A DNA stretch of 64,000 nucleotides from Epinephelus fuscoguttatus (Eukaryota > Chordata > Actinopteri > Perciformes > Serranidae). Positions 1 through 13,600 of the stretch are shown in pieces; positions within the stretch are counted from its first letter, which is position 1; each line of letters begins with the position of its first letter. The translations under genes were made by a program, and so were the position numbers. Location: NCBI RefSeq assembly GCF_011397635.1, contig NC_064756.1, positions 21,878,907 through 21,942,906 on the forward strand. The letters run 5' to 3'. Under the pieces are notes generated by a model. That model was not told the DNA's origin. It saw only the letters and a list, made by a program, of their open reading frames with translations, and did not search any database.

Positions 1-161
1 ACCAGTCAGATTCATTTCGCATGTATATGGTGAAACTGTACAGTATGTTCCCGCCCAGATGCACAAGATTCAATTAATCTCCTTTTCAGTGTTTTTTTTC
101 TTTCTTTCTCAGTCAAACACCTTTTTTCTAGCAAATTAATTTTGCTTCTTGCTTCTTAAAG

Positions 162-305
162 GCACAGAATGCCAATGCTCTTGGAGACTCAGCTCGAGCT
201 GCGGAGGCATCAAGGACAGCCAAGACCCTAAATATCATTGGACTTGTCTGTGGAATAATTTTGATCATCATAGTCATCGCTCTGAAAGCCACTCAGAAGC
301 AGTGA
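162..305 (+). CDS. CD225/dispanin-family membrane protein, last coding exon (partial gene)
   Basis: The frame opens directly after a splice acceptor (TTAAAG at 156-161) and ends at TGA 303-305. It encodes about 47 residues: a loop with LGDSARAAEASRTAKTLNI, then a hydrophobic stretch GLVCGIILIIIVIAL and the short tail KATQKQ. The pattern G-D-x(2)-x-A-x(3)-[SA]-x-x-A-[KR]-x-L-N-I followed by a C-terminal membrane helix is that of the second half of the CD225 domain (IFITM, dispanin, PRRT, SYNDIG and TUSC5-like proteins). Earlier exons lie outside the window, so the subfamily cannot be named. An ATG in another frame at 149 overlaps it but ignores the splice site. Confidence 0.72.
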   Translation, partial: AQNANALGDSARAAEASRTAKTLNIIGLVCGIILIIIVIALKATQKQ

Positions 306-620
306 AGACAGCACTGACGGTGCCAGTATTTGCCCGGAGATGTGTTGGAGTCTCAGCAAAGCTTTTGTCATGCTATAGACTTCCCCTCCTCCCCACACAG
401 GACCACTAAATACAAACAGATGTCTCTATATGTGTGCACACACAGGTTGCACACATGTTTGTCTTTGTATATCTTTTAACCAGGCGCCTATATAAGCGTC
501 CCAGGAATGTCATTATAATACACAGCTTGTGATGGTAAAAGCCAAAAACATGTATGATTTGTATAAGAAGAAATGTTGTGTTGTTTAAAACAAAAAAAAT
601 AATAAACAGTGCAACATGAA
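306..620 (+). other. 3' untranslated region and poly(A) signal of the CD225-type gene
   Basis: After the stop at 305 the plus strand has no coding signal. A canonical AATAAA lies at 601-606, about 300 bases downstream, which is a reasonable 3'-UTR length. Confidence 0.5.
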
Positions 621-1470
621 TGTTTTTGTGATCAGTGATTACCGGGATTGAAGTAAGGTTAGAGATAATGATACGGTAAGAGACAAAGCAAAGTAACTTT
701 TCATAATGAGACACACCCATTTCCTGAAATCATCTAAAAATGCTGTTAATTGCCATTTTTGTCTCACAATTACATTTACTTTATCCTACTTCTTTTTGAA
801 ACTCTTCATTTAAAGTATTTTTAGATGTTTAGACCAATACTTTATCATATTTCAATAACACCACTCAGTTTAAAGGTATAAGATCGGAGCTGTTGTTTTT
901 TTTATTTGGATCAAAGTTACGTCATTCAAAATTTATCCTACCTCAGTATAAATGACAGCAAAGCATTAAAGCCTCACCCTTTGACTCAGAATTTATTAAA
1001 GTAATTTAGTAAGATGATCCTAGTATATTTGACGAAACTGTGCCAGTTGTGAAATGGTTAAAGATAACATTGACAGTGGAACATGAGGAGTAGGTTAAGG
1101 GTTTGATTTATGGATCACATTAGGATTAAAGTAATGGTTACTCACTGAAATCCAAAACAATGAAAAACAGAGTGAGTACGTACAGCCTTCTGTATACATT
1201 ATCCTTCAGTTCATTGCCTAGCCGTCATTTCCACTCTTCGAACTGATATCATCTTATCAAAACAGGCAATATAAAAATAGTAAACAAATTACATTAGAGC
1301 ATAAAGGTTTCTCTGCGGCTTCTGTGGGACAAACTGTTTTGCATTAATTGCATTTTTGCAGTCAATGCACTATATGCTCTGTAATGTATCAAAATGTCTT
1401 AGGAAAAAGAGGGAGTTACTGAGGGCGAGACAAGGCGTCTTGTGGAAAACAAGTTCTTATCGCACAGAGC
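610..1470. other. Convergent intergenic stretch, AT-rich
   Basis: This lies between the poly(A) signal of the plus-strand CD225-type gene and the stop codon of the large minus-strand gene. It probably contains the 3' UTR of the latter. I see no gene, repeat family or RNA that I can support. Confidence 0.4.
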
Positions 1471-4400
1471 TTACAGTGGTGTGCTTATTCCCTGGAAGAA
1501 AGGAAGTTCCTGTTTCAAAAAGAAAGAGGTTTTGATTCTGTCTTCCAGGAGATAATTTCCTCTGCAAAGCATCTGCCCATCCTTCACCCTTGTTTGTCTC
1601 TCTGGATTAAACGCCTGCATTTTCTCAGCCTCACAGAGAAACTGTAGTTCATCTATGACGTTTGCTCCTCCCATGCTTCTTGCAATAAAGAACTGGTTCT
1701 ATGTTGGGTGTGTTTTTTCTCTTTCAAATAGAAGAATTTCCCTCACGCTTCAGAGCTCTTCTCCTTTAAAAGTCCCTCAAGATGGGAGAGTAGAGATGTT
1801 TCCCTGTGCTTCCTCTGAAGTTCCTCAACGTCCTGTTCCCATAATCACAAACAGACACACAACAAGAGGTGTCCAAGACAGCTGTGGTTACTCTCCCACA
1901 CACAGAAAGTATCCTTGCACAACACCGTCAGACTAATAAATTAAAGATCAATCATGCTTCTATCTGAACAATCTGCAGCAAATGATCACAGTTAGAGGAA
2001 ATATTCTGCTCTTACGTCTTCAGACAGCAATCCTCTGCTTGGTTTGTGAAACCTATAAAGCAGGGAGGCAGCATGAGGGTCAGAAGGAGTCCCCTTTAGG
2101 ACTCCTGAAGGGGCCTCTTGGTCCTTAAGCCACACACACACATTGGCTTCCTGTCCAGATGACGGCATACCCAGTCTGGCTTGAAACAGCTCCCCCAGAC
2201 ATGCCTGCAGTATCTATGAAATACAATTAAACAGAACAGCAAAATTCAAATTAATGTCACACATGGGAAAGACATTGAACAGTACACCCATTAAGAAACA
2301 GCCAGATTATCAACATCAGCCTTATTTGAAGCTATATTTGAAATCAAAAAAGTACTGTCAGAGGTTAAACAGTTTCCCACACTATTAACATTTAATGCAC
2401 ACTTTGAATGTTTGTCTGTACCTTGAAGAAAAGCCTCTGGAAGGCAGGACCAGAGTCAGAGCTCATGTCTTTCATCTTAACATGGGACAGACAGTGAAGC
2501 AGCAGCAGAGAGAAACCTCCAACTGACTGGAGCCTCTGGCGACGGACAAAGAGTGCCTCTTCTGCCTCCTGTCAACAGAGGAGTCGTTCACATGCATCCA
2601 GGAGTTATAGTCAAGAACACATTGCATTGCAATCCATTTACAACACGGAATTAAAGCATTTGGCTGGCATTAAAGTTTTATGATTAAATGGAGCACACAA
2701 ATGACAAATGGCATTAACAGCCATTAATGGAGCAAGAAGGGGAAGTGCCTTCTTCACCAATACACGTCTTTAAATGAGCACTTAGACTGTAACATTTCCT
2801 ATAAATGCTGTAAATTCTAGATGGCAGCTGGAGTTGTTTGTCTTTGCATTAAAGTTTCATGATTACATAGAATATATCAACCAGGAGTGCAACAAATGGC
2901 TGATAAGATGACAAGAAGAGGGAGAGCCTACTTCACCAATACAAATGTCTCTAACGTGTGCTGGAATTCTTGTTTGCACGTAACAAGGGTAGCTGTAATG
3001 ACTCCTATTAAACACACTAAATTCTAGATGGCAGCTGGAGTTGTATGTTGTGCAAATGAAACCCGCATAGACAGGATACACTTCAGATATTGCAAACTGT
3101 TAATGTAGAGCCTGTGGTTGCAAGGTCATGGCATTGAATGGTTGCCCCAGTCTGCAGCTGTGCAGACTCTAATAGAATCTGAAACCTGCCGCAGAAACAA
3201 ACTCTACAACCCTGAGCGCAGACAGGAACCTAAAGGCTGCGGAATTGCTGTTTATTTACTGATTTGAGGGGTCTTTCAGTCTGACCCATCTCCTCTGTCA
3301 GAGTTGTGTGAATAGAGACAGAGTCTTTTGTGTTCAGAGATCAGCAGGGCTGAACAGGATGTTCTATAAAGACTTTCACGGTTGGGACTGCACGCTGAAT
3401 TGCCCCTTCAGCAAAGTGAGGGCCCCGAAAAGATGTAGTAGCAGCAGAAAGCCACAGCAAGCTGCTGTTGTGGTGTCGTCTGAGCTGTTTTCAGGTACTG
3501 GGAAAGACTGATCAGAATGCAAATGAAGGTGCTGCTGGCTTGTTTCACTTTTCTTCATTTTCTACTGTGTTTAATGCAATTCCCTCATTTTCCGTTGTTA
3601 TTGCCACAGAAAGCATCATTTACAGTTGTCAAGATAGTTTATACAGTGATGGAAGAAGTGTTCAGATGATTTACTTCAGTAAAAGTAGCGGAACAAAAAA
3701 TAAAAATACTCCATTACAACAAAAAGTCCTGCACTCAGAATGGTCACTTGAAGTCACCCTAATGCGTCAACATTAGGGTTATTTTTTGTCTATTTCTCAC
3801 CATGTTTCACCTGCATCCGTACTGTATCTATGGGGCTGCCATTGTTGTTTAGAGGAGTAAGGTAATTGGTTTAGAAGGCTGTGTGACATCAGAGAGCGTA
3901 ACTGGGAGTACACCGATCTGGTACGAGTTCAGGGTTTGTAAGTTGTGGGTTTGACTGCTTTTCCAGTGCACTTTCACGGGTAGAAGGTTGTAAAAACACA
4001 AGTTACGGGTTGCCTGGAACGCGCCATGCTACTGCGCAAACTCTGGCTCCAAATGACATCACCAGCACAAGATGGCAGCAGCATCATCATGGATATTTTG
4101 GCTTCAGTTTTGTACAGTGGGGGTGAATGGAGACACGTCAACCATCTTTTTATACAGTCTATACTTAAGAGGTAAGAAAAAAACGACAACTACCAGAATC
4201 CACTGCACCACACTAGACCAAAAAAACACCCACTGGTGAGTAATGTAATGCGAGTTTGGAGATTTTTTCCACAGGAAACAATATGGCGGCGACCTAGAAT
4301 TACAGACAGTGAATTAAAATATGTTTATTTTATCAGCACTGCTTAATTTTACTGTTTGATCTCATCTTTCAGGCTTCATTTTTACAATACAGGAAACAGT

Positions 4401-7400
4401 AGGGCGCCTGCTTCTTAGTGCAATAAAATATATTTTTGAAGACAAATTAAGGCGAAAAATGGGCAAAACATTAACAGAATCTTGGTTTATGTTTGACCAG
4501 TGCTGCCTAGTCTTCCCGTTTGATCTGAGTTTGGTTTGAATTTAAAAACGAGAAAGAGATGGTTAGCTTTTTCTTACAGTCTGCTTCCATACTCTTTGCA
4601 TCAGTGGTGGGAAGCATACGAAAAAGCAGAAGTACAACCTATATTTATAGCAACAACCCTGGAGCCAGCAAAAATTTAAGCTGAGATGAGCAGGGAGATC
4701 TTAGTGCTGGTAGGATGATGTGAAATTTACCAAAGTTAATTTACACATACTTCCTACATTGTTATGACACATAGAAAATAATGTGATTGAGTAAACGTAT
4801 GTCGTTACTTCCCACCACTGACAGTTTCATAGTTATTAGGGGTCTGTTAGCCATAACTGGACTTTCAAAAGCTAAGGGTTTTTTCTGATGTTGGATGGTG
4901 TTGAATAGATTAATATTCATATTCACCAACTTTACCTCTCAGCATTCTCTCCAGTGAGGCTATGAACCACAGATATTTATTATTCTTAGATTTTTTTTCT
5001 TTTATTTCTATGACTATGACAGAGCGAAATCCAAGCATGTCAGCATCTGCATGACATACTGGGTTTGTTTGTTTTCTAATGCACAATACCATTTCAGCAG
5101 AGAAAGGGAAAACCACAAAATCACAAAGGCCCTCCAGAGCTGTACTGGAGAATATTACTAACATGCGTTATAATGGAGCCAGAGGTTCCATACAAACAAT
5201 AGTGTTAGCCAAGAACACAGTGTTCTCTATATGGACTTCAGTAGGAGGGGCAAATCTGATGTAAATCCTGGGATTTGATTCCAGCACTGCTCCACACAGC
5301 TTTTACAGAGTTGTTTCAGTTTGTTTCACTTGGACAGATTCTTTGTTGGAGCACTGTTAAAGATCTGCACGTTTACAGTGCAAATATTCTCGATGCTTGA
5401 GAGAATGATCTTCAGGAATCCTGCAGCTTCAGCGAGTGAAATGCCTCGATGCTTGAGATTCCAGATTGCTTAAAACTAATCTCTACAGCTTGTTTGGGTT
5501 TTAGATGATCTTATTTCAAGACCTGAGTATGTGACACTGAGCATAGCAGACACTCAGTAGTATTATTCCCCTTCACACAAACACATGAAGTACAGCCAGG
5601 CAATAAGTCATCTTTTAAAAAACAGTGATAAGTATTTTACATCCATCTCGAAGGTATTTTGAGGGTTTCATTTCAAGTGCATCATCTGTTTTATCGGTCA
5701 TGTTTTGGGGTGCTTTGCTTGAGACTATTGGTTGATACTTTGTTGATGCCAGCTATGCCACACACAATACGTACAGAAAAACACAAAGAAAATCACTTTC
5801 ACAGAAAAAAAGCTTTAAGATTACCTGATAAAAGAAGGAGTTTCTGAAGGCGTTGTTGAAATAGTTGTTGTTTGGGAGACTAGCTGCTATCTGAAGTGAA
5901 ATGGCTGGAGTCTGTTGAAAAAGAGAACAACAACCCAATCCTTTGTTATTATGATATTCTTACTGAGGCTCAGTCCACAGTAAAAATGGAAAAAATATGT
6001 ATGCAATGAATGAATAAATACATGTGTGACAGGAAACAGCATCAAGAAAACACAACAGGAAGAATAAAAGTGAAAGTAAGATGAGATATTATGGACACAA
6101 TCAGCCTGAATTCTTAAGGAAGGTCAGTGTAAAGCCCCTGAGCCCTCACACCAAAAGCCAAGTCACCTTTGGTCTTTAACTGGGATACAGAGATAGAAGG
6201 TTTCCTGCTTGAACACTTCAGGCCACACCAAGGCTCATAAGAAATTAAAATTTTAAAAATAGCTCAGGGCCAGACCACTCACAGCCTCAAAATTAAAGAG
6301 TAAAAGCAGTTTAAAAATGAATAGGCAGCTAGGTTGAAAGTAAGAGTGAAACTGCAGCACTAACCAGTTTTAGATTATGCAATGTGTGTATCAGGTACAG
6401 TCCGTGCTGGTAGACCAGGAACTCTCTGGGGTTAAGCACCGACAGGTCCAAAGGGATCAGCTCTCCCTCACATTCCCACTGAGCATCGAGGACGTCTATG
6501 AAACTCTTGCTTATGTCTGGACAAAATATTTGGTAAAAGAGTGTTTCAAGTAGAAGCAAAGCGTTACTGTCACCTTTTTATGCCCACCTGAGTTTGCAGC
6601 TTAACTGTTTTCTTTCAACAAATGACCTGTAAACGGTTACTCTGCAAGACACAGTGATGAAACATAAAAGGTAAGATTTGGGGGTTTTTAAACATACAAA
6701 CACAAATCTTTAAAATCGTTTTGTGAGAGCTTAGAGATTTCTGGGTTTGATATGCTTTCAGATTTTTCTGGCTGTTGGCCTGGTCCAAAAATCACACATC
6801 TGCTTAAGAACTGATAAATGCTTGGAAGTAATATCTTTACTTGGCACACACTGGCACTGAAGTAAACATAAAGTTCAACTGAATGGCCTAGTTTCACATG
6901 TGTTGATTATAAACCAAAATATTGGACACATTAAAATTTGATGATGATCCTGATGATGACCAAGATGAATAGTCAGGGGATCATCAAAGATATTACAATT
7001 AATCCTGTGGGAACATGAATGTTTGTATCAAATTTGATCAAAAACTTGAAAATCCATCGAAAACTTTGCAAGACATTTCACTTAAAACCACAAAAGTGAA
7101 CCATATAGTGGTGTTAGAGTAAAAATCAAGTGATCACCAAAGTCAAAAGGATTCAAAAATATACTTTATACTTTTGTTCATTGTATACACATATGAGGAG
7201 GCAGGTGCATGATGTTTGGCTTAGATTCTTTCTCATGAGTGGGCTTGTGTGGACGTTGTAGTGGCTGTATTTGAGTGGGGGACTGTTGATGCAGAGATGC
7301 AGGTTTGCTCTGTGGGCCGGATGTTGGTTAAAGTGGAGGGTTTTACCTTCGTCATTTCTCAGCACAGAAAATAACGTGCGAGATATTCTGTGACCACATT

Positions 7401-8868
7401 CCCTCATCTGCTGTTGTGTCTCCTCTTCTGCAGGGTTTCCAAACCACCAACAATAACTCTGAGTTTCTCAGTATAGTGTAGTATAGACTCACACTTTTCC
7501 ATTTACTCGCCTACTGACAGTTTTTGAACTGATGGAAAAACTCTTTTGTTGATGAAGAGAATGTTAACAGCCATAAACTTGAGGGGGGGATAATATGAAA
7601 AGAATGAAAAAGAAAGAAAGAGAGAAAGAAAAGAAAGACAGAAAAACATACCTACAATGTAATTATAATGCAATCTCTGGTTGAGCCCTAAGGACAAAGA
7701 GGCGCCAGGGTGGATCTTGTCAGGAGCTCTTTTCCCTTTCTCCTCTTCCTCGATGTCTTTACTCTCGCCTTTAAGGTCACAACCAGACCCGTAGAAGGTG
7801 GCTGGCCTGTTGCAGGTCAGATCCCCTCTAGAGCAGCCCTTGCCCCCTACAGGAGGAGTCTGTTCAACAGGGTCTGGGGAGCAGCTTTCTGGAGAGGGGC
7901 ATAGTGGGGATCAGGTCCTCTGACTACAAGCCATCCCAAACCAGTCCCCATTTACCGGGGCCTAGTCTAAGGTGGTCCCATCTTTCAGATAATAAAGAGA
8001 TCACGAATAGTGGGTTGTTGAGTGTGGAGGTTCAGTGTAGAGGTTAATGGTATGTCTGTGTACGGCCTAAACATAAAAATGCCATCATGAGAGGAGAGAT
8101 GAGAAGAATGAAGGTGAAAGAAGGTCTCATGGCAAACCATCCAATATTGGTTGAGATATTTCAGTCTGGGCCAAAGTGGTGGACAGACAGATGTACACTG
8201 CGATCCCTAAAGTCATGCCACCACTAGGTCTAATAAAAACACACTATTTCTTTGGAGTTACACCAAGATCTATTTTTACTACATGGTGTAACAGCACCTC
8301 AGTAAAACAGAGCTGAATAAATTACACCCTGGGTCCCTGAAGCCAAACAAACTAATAAAAGCCTGAACACTTGATGTTCAGAAAATGACTACCATCTGGG
8401 CTTCATCAATGCTCTGGAGAGTGTAAAAATAAGACAGGTTAAACAAACATGCAGGCAGTGCCCTTTTCACAAGTGCACCATAATAGACCCATAATGGGAC
8501 CCTTATTTAGTATGCATGAATATATATATAAAAAATACTTTCAGAAAGATCAAGCCTGTATTCCAGTTTTCTCCAGGTGGGTTTGATTTTCTCATGTTTG
8601 CGTTATGCTTCAAAAAATAAGAACCACAGCAAGCCCATTCTACCACTGAAGGTCCAGAAGAAGAGAAGGAGGACCAAAACTGGTCATTGATTGTCAGTGA
8701 TCATATTATAACAAAATAAATGTTTAATCAACTGAAGTTTGATGAAAGTCAAGTACATTTGCTCGTAGTAAACTTTATAATCATGATAATACTTATTTAT
8801 AATCATTTCTTTATAAGTATTATCATGATTATAAAGTTTACTACGAGCAAATGTACTATGACCTTACG

Positions 8869-8924
<56 letters not shown>

Positions 8925-10628
8925 TGAGTGAAAGCGGAAATGGAAAGACTGAGGGAAAGTACAAAGACTTTAATGTAGCCACAGATAGTCGTTGAAAATG
9001 GGAAGTGCCTGAATAAGCACAGATTAGTTCATGACTGAGATTGCATAGGAGCTTGACCTAATGTGCTCAACTTTCGGGAAAGGGGACGGCTTTATCATGT
9101 AACACTTGTTTGCAGCTGCAAAGATCACCCCATCTGTAGCTCCCCCGGCTTGACTCATGCATAACTATGAAAGCATGATAATAATGAAATAAAACTGATA
9201 TTGAACTGATATCAAATTATTATCAGAAATGAACACTGAATTGTGCAAAGTTGACACCTGGGTCAAGGCAAACAAATTGTCACTTAATATAAAGAAAAGC
9301 TCAGTTATTTACCCCTAGAAATCAACATGCAACAAACACTCTACCTAATGTTCATATTGACAATAACATCTTGGAAAGGGTCATTGTAACTAAACCTGTT
9401 TGTAACTCAAACAAGATTGCAAAAAATATCAGAAGAATACGTCATCTACTGTCTAGAAAAATCCTGATCAATTTATATTATACTATGATTTATCCTTTCA
9501 TTTCATACTGTAATATTATGTAGGCAAGTACTTTCAAGAGCAACGTCAACTGTATCCTTACCTTACAAAAACGATTTATCAAAATGGCAACATTTTCCAA
9601 CAGATTCACTAGATCCACCCCATTACTTCAGTCCCTGTGCATTCTTCCCATCTTTGCTGTAAATATTTTTCAGATATGTGTTTTTGTTTATCAATCCATC
9701 CACAAGTTACTTCCAGTGTGTTTTCATTCTGTATTTCAGTTCAATTCCCAAATTCATTCACTTCACTTCAACACAAGGTCACAAAGCCAAGCCCTGTTCT
9801 TTTTTCCCCAAACCTAACCACATGCGTTAGTTGCTGGAGGAAAAAAAAAGAAGTCAATTTGCATTGTTGTACTGACGTAGTGTGTTTATTTCTGTAGCCT
9901 ATGGAAATGGTAAATTTCCTGTGAAAATGGAAGTGTAGTTTGAAAGGACAATGCATGAAACAGGCAGAACTTCAACATCTAACACACCCAAGGTCCCTTT
10001 TACGTCGTATCTGCACGTGGAAAGTCCACTAAGGGTGCTAGTGAGAAGGCAGTGAGACAGGCTTTAGGAAGAAGACAGTTAATAGCTGGATGAATCACCT
10101 TTGCACCAGTCTATTTGATTAGAAACTTGCTGTGTATGTGAACAGGCAGGCTAATCTCATCCACTTTAATGTGAAGGCTGGTCTGGACTCCCGTACAGGA
10201 GTGCCAGGGTAACAATTGAATTGAATAATTGATGATTATGCTGTCTACAGGTGTTGCATGTGTGCTGTGCGCACACATAAATGTGACTTTCTGCATACAG
10301 TTGGTGCCTGTAGGCCCATTACTCGGTGAAAAACCCTAACTGTATCCAACCTACCAGCAAGCTCTCCTCTAAGAAGCCCTGCCCCACAGGCCCAACCCTT
10401 TAGCTGCAGCTCCATCCTCTTCAGCAGCTGGAAGAGAGGCGAGAGTTCCAGCAGTTTGTCCCATTCCTCTTCTGGGGAATCAAAGCAACATGGATGGACA
10501 ATGTTAATGTGTCACACCACATGTTACACATTTAAACTATGTATTATTTTACATCATGATGTCACCTGGAATCATGGGGACTGTGATACCGTGTGTCGGC
10601 TGAGCAGACTCTTTCATCGGCTGGCTCT
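1471..10628 (-). CDS. C-terminal exons 28-34 of the large gene
   Basis: Residues about 1495-1802. Exon 29 (10355-10471) encodes [20 protein letters not shown]. Exon 30 (6365-6516) encodes [20 protein letters not shown], then an [15 protein letters not shown] segment. Exon 31 is Asn-rich. Exon 32 contains a leucine-rich helix. Exon 33 can splice at AG|GT (2053) into exon 34, which ends GISTPL and stops at 1471. A second donor (GAC|GTAAGA near 2018) gives another frame, so the final exon is the least certain. The introns here are long and repeat-laden. Confidence 0.5.
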
Positions 10629-13600
10629 CTGTTAGGAAATCAAGATTAAAATGAGTGATTATTTAATTATTGATTATTAATTCTTTGTGAAGGTTAGCAT
10701 AGTTTAACACAATTACCATAAAAGAGGAAAACCATAGCCTGACTCTTTCCAACAACAAAAGTCACCTACCAGCATATCTAAAGCATGCAAATCAAGACAA
10801 TATACAGCAGTGTTTTTGCAGGTTTTAAATTTTTTTTTAAAGAAAACTGTTTCTTCACATTATTGTTTTAAATCCAACCCCAGCTGCTATATCCCTCGGG
10901 ACTCCACCACCATGTCCTTCATACTTCGTACTTCCAATAATCCCTCCAGTCAAACTTCCTTCCAACATCTCCCACACATGAGACCTTGCATGCAAGGAAG
11001 TGAGCGGCAAAACCAAGAGCACAACATGAGCAGAGGACACGAAATGAAATGAAATGAATAAATGAGTTAAGGAAAAAAAATGGCAGCGTAGGGAGCCTTT
11101 TAAGGAAAATCTAATTTTCTCATGCTTGACGCAATGCAGGACCTCCACAATGCATCTACTATTGCTGCGAGGGAAAACATGTTTCCATTTCGGGAGGATA
11201 AGGCATCTGGCTATCAGTGCAGTGAAAGCGATGACACTATGCATGGCTACAGGAAGGCTGTCCTCCTGCCAGTACTAAATATAGCTGTCGGGTGGTAAGG
11301 GTCCAGAGGTATATGGATTACGGTTTGATAAGTTTGGAATATATCTGTTCAACTCTCAGTTAACTCAAGGCAGGACCAAAGCACATGAATAAGATTGGCA
11401 GGTAACTGTTTAAATCTGTAACAGACATGGCATCTGTTGTGAAATATATTGGGCAATGTAGCATTTGTGTAATGAATTCCGTGAAGCATCCTGCATTGCA
11501 GAACACCATGTGTTAACCAAATAGAAGAGGAATTAACCAAATGATTCTCCTCAGCTTTTACCTGCTTTGTGCCCCATCTCAAAAAAAAATGTGTTGCTTA
11601 GACCTAAGTAGTTGAAGTTCAGCTTTGTTTGTCAATAATAAGTCAAATTCCATATGAAGCTGCAACCATTTTTTATAGAGACTGGAGACTGGGCTGCTCT
11701 GCAATCTAAAAAGTTCCTCTGTAGCTCTGGCTTTCTCAGTTTCCCTCATAAGAAAGCGTGATGAAGTAGTTTGCCCTCATAAGTATGCTTTGAGAGCCTC
11801 CCAAAGGCCCCAAGAGATGCCAGGGGTATCATTTACTTTGAAAGATAAAAGAAATCTGTCTTGCAAGAAACTGATTTAATGCTTCGTTAGCTCACATACC
11901 TGTGCTGAACTGCCAATGTCTGAAGGGTTTACCATATTGTCTAAAGTCTACATCGACAGAATTAGAGGCATCATCAGAGATGAGGTGACCCCAGACAATA
12001 GTCTACTATCCAGAAGAGAGACATCAGTTTATGAATATGTATGATGAACACAGGAAAAGAAAGATTTAGTGGAGGGAAATTTGAAGCTGAGGATCAAACG
12101 CGGTCAATGTGATGTGAGTATTTATGGTCTTTGATAGTGAGAAAGGTTTTTTGGAAGATTTGTCTAAGTTGCCATTTTCGATCAGGTTAGAATCTTTTCA
12201 GCAATACGTAGTGGACTGTTTCTCAAGCAGGTGAGGTGAATCTCCACAGTTTCCTCCACCAGTAAGGTAATGTCTCACCCCTGTTTGACTGTCTACCTGT
12301 TATCAATATTGTTAAGCACAGTATCTCAAGTAGACAGATTTTATATGGGTAACCCTAACCCCTGGCTCTAACCCCTAAACCCTAACTTTAATTCAGTAAT
12401 GGAAGTGCTGTGTCTGATGCTGAGAGAACATAGGGCATAATTTGGATGATAAAAAATGAGGTGGTTAGGGAACAGTAGGGAGTTACCTGAGCCTGGCAGA
12501 AAACTTGCAACAGGTATATAAACAACACTGAAGTAGAGCAGAGCACAGGTCAACACGGGTCAAAGGGGTTTTACAGTCAGTAGGCTACTGCTGTATAATT
12601 CGTGCTCTGTCTCACCCTGGGAGTGAATGCCAGAGGATGTGGTGTGTCTTTGTGAGGTGTGTGTCGGTGCCGAACTGGCCTGCAAATCAGCGTCCTGGGG
12701 TTGAGCTAAATTGGCAGGCTCCCTCAAAGACTGGGTGGAGATTCCTTTAGAAACATAAACAATCACAGACCTTGGAAACCACTGCAAGCCAGAAATCGAG
12801 CCAAGATGGTCAAAGTATCTCGTCAAGCAGATGTGAGGCTTTGTTGTGCAACTTTAGTTCTCTATAGACTTCAGACATGTTTTATTAAGACAACACACTT
12901 TATGTTAGAGTGCTAGTTTTGATAGAAACATATAGTATTGATGTTCTTCCTCACTGTAAAATCCACCTGAGGGGTTTTTGTACCTGCCATAAACCATAAA
13001 TATAAGGTCTTACACTTGTCAAATTCATAATCACCCGATTCCTCACTGTTCTCTTACTTCCTTCTACTCTATCTCTCATCTCCAGAGACATTAAAAAAAA
13101 AACAGAACACAATGGAGCTATTGATTTCTTACTCCAGCACACATCGACAGGGTTCACTTTAATGACGCAGTGGCTGTTTTTCATCTCGCTGCTCTATCCT
13201 GTTGCATTTTGACAATGAGTATGCCTAACAATATTTCCTCGCGTTCTCCTCTCGCACACTCCATCCACACACATATACCGAAATGTTATCACAGAGCAGC
13301 TTGAGAAGCACTTACCTTTCACCACAGGCACAGAGGCTGTCCAGACTCTGGAGGCTATCTCCAGCCCATATGCCTGCTTTGTGGACAAACCTGAAACATG
13401 TCAGAAATCATTCTTAAAGAATAAACGTGCAAATAGTCTTTATATTTCTTATTGTCAATATGACGTGATGTCACTTCAGCCAGAGGCCCTGACATGAGAC
13501 ATGTGAGGGGAAGTGATTGCTCCCAGAACAGTTCCTGTTATCTGAATAACAGGAAACAGTAGCTCAAGTGATGGGAAATACCTACAGTGCCTACAATGAT

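Noticed and set aside
149-409. 86-codon ORF starting at an ATG at 149
   Set aside because: It starts before the splice acceptor and uses a different frame from the CD225-type exon.
1655-1936. 93-codon plus-strand ORF
   Set aside because: No family resemblance or splice context; overlaps the last exon and intron of the minus-strand gene.
7503-7697. Minus-strand [18 protein letters not shown], a possible extra exon of the large gene
   Set aside because: Exons 29 and 30 already join in phase, and no proper acceptor/donor pair in that phase is visible.
12353-12389. Telomere-like AACCCTAACCCC strings
   Set aside because: Only a few imperfect CCCTAA units in an intron; too short and irregular to call an interstitial telomere array.
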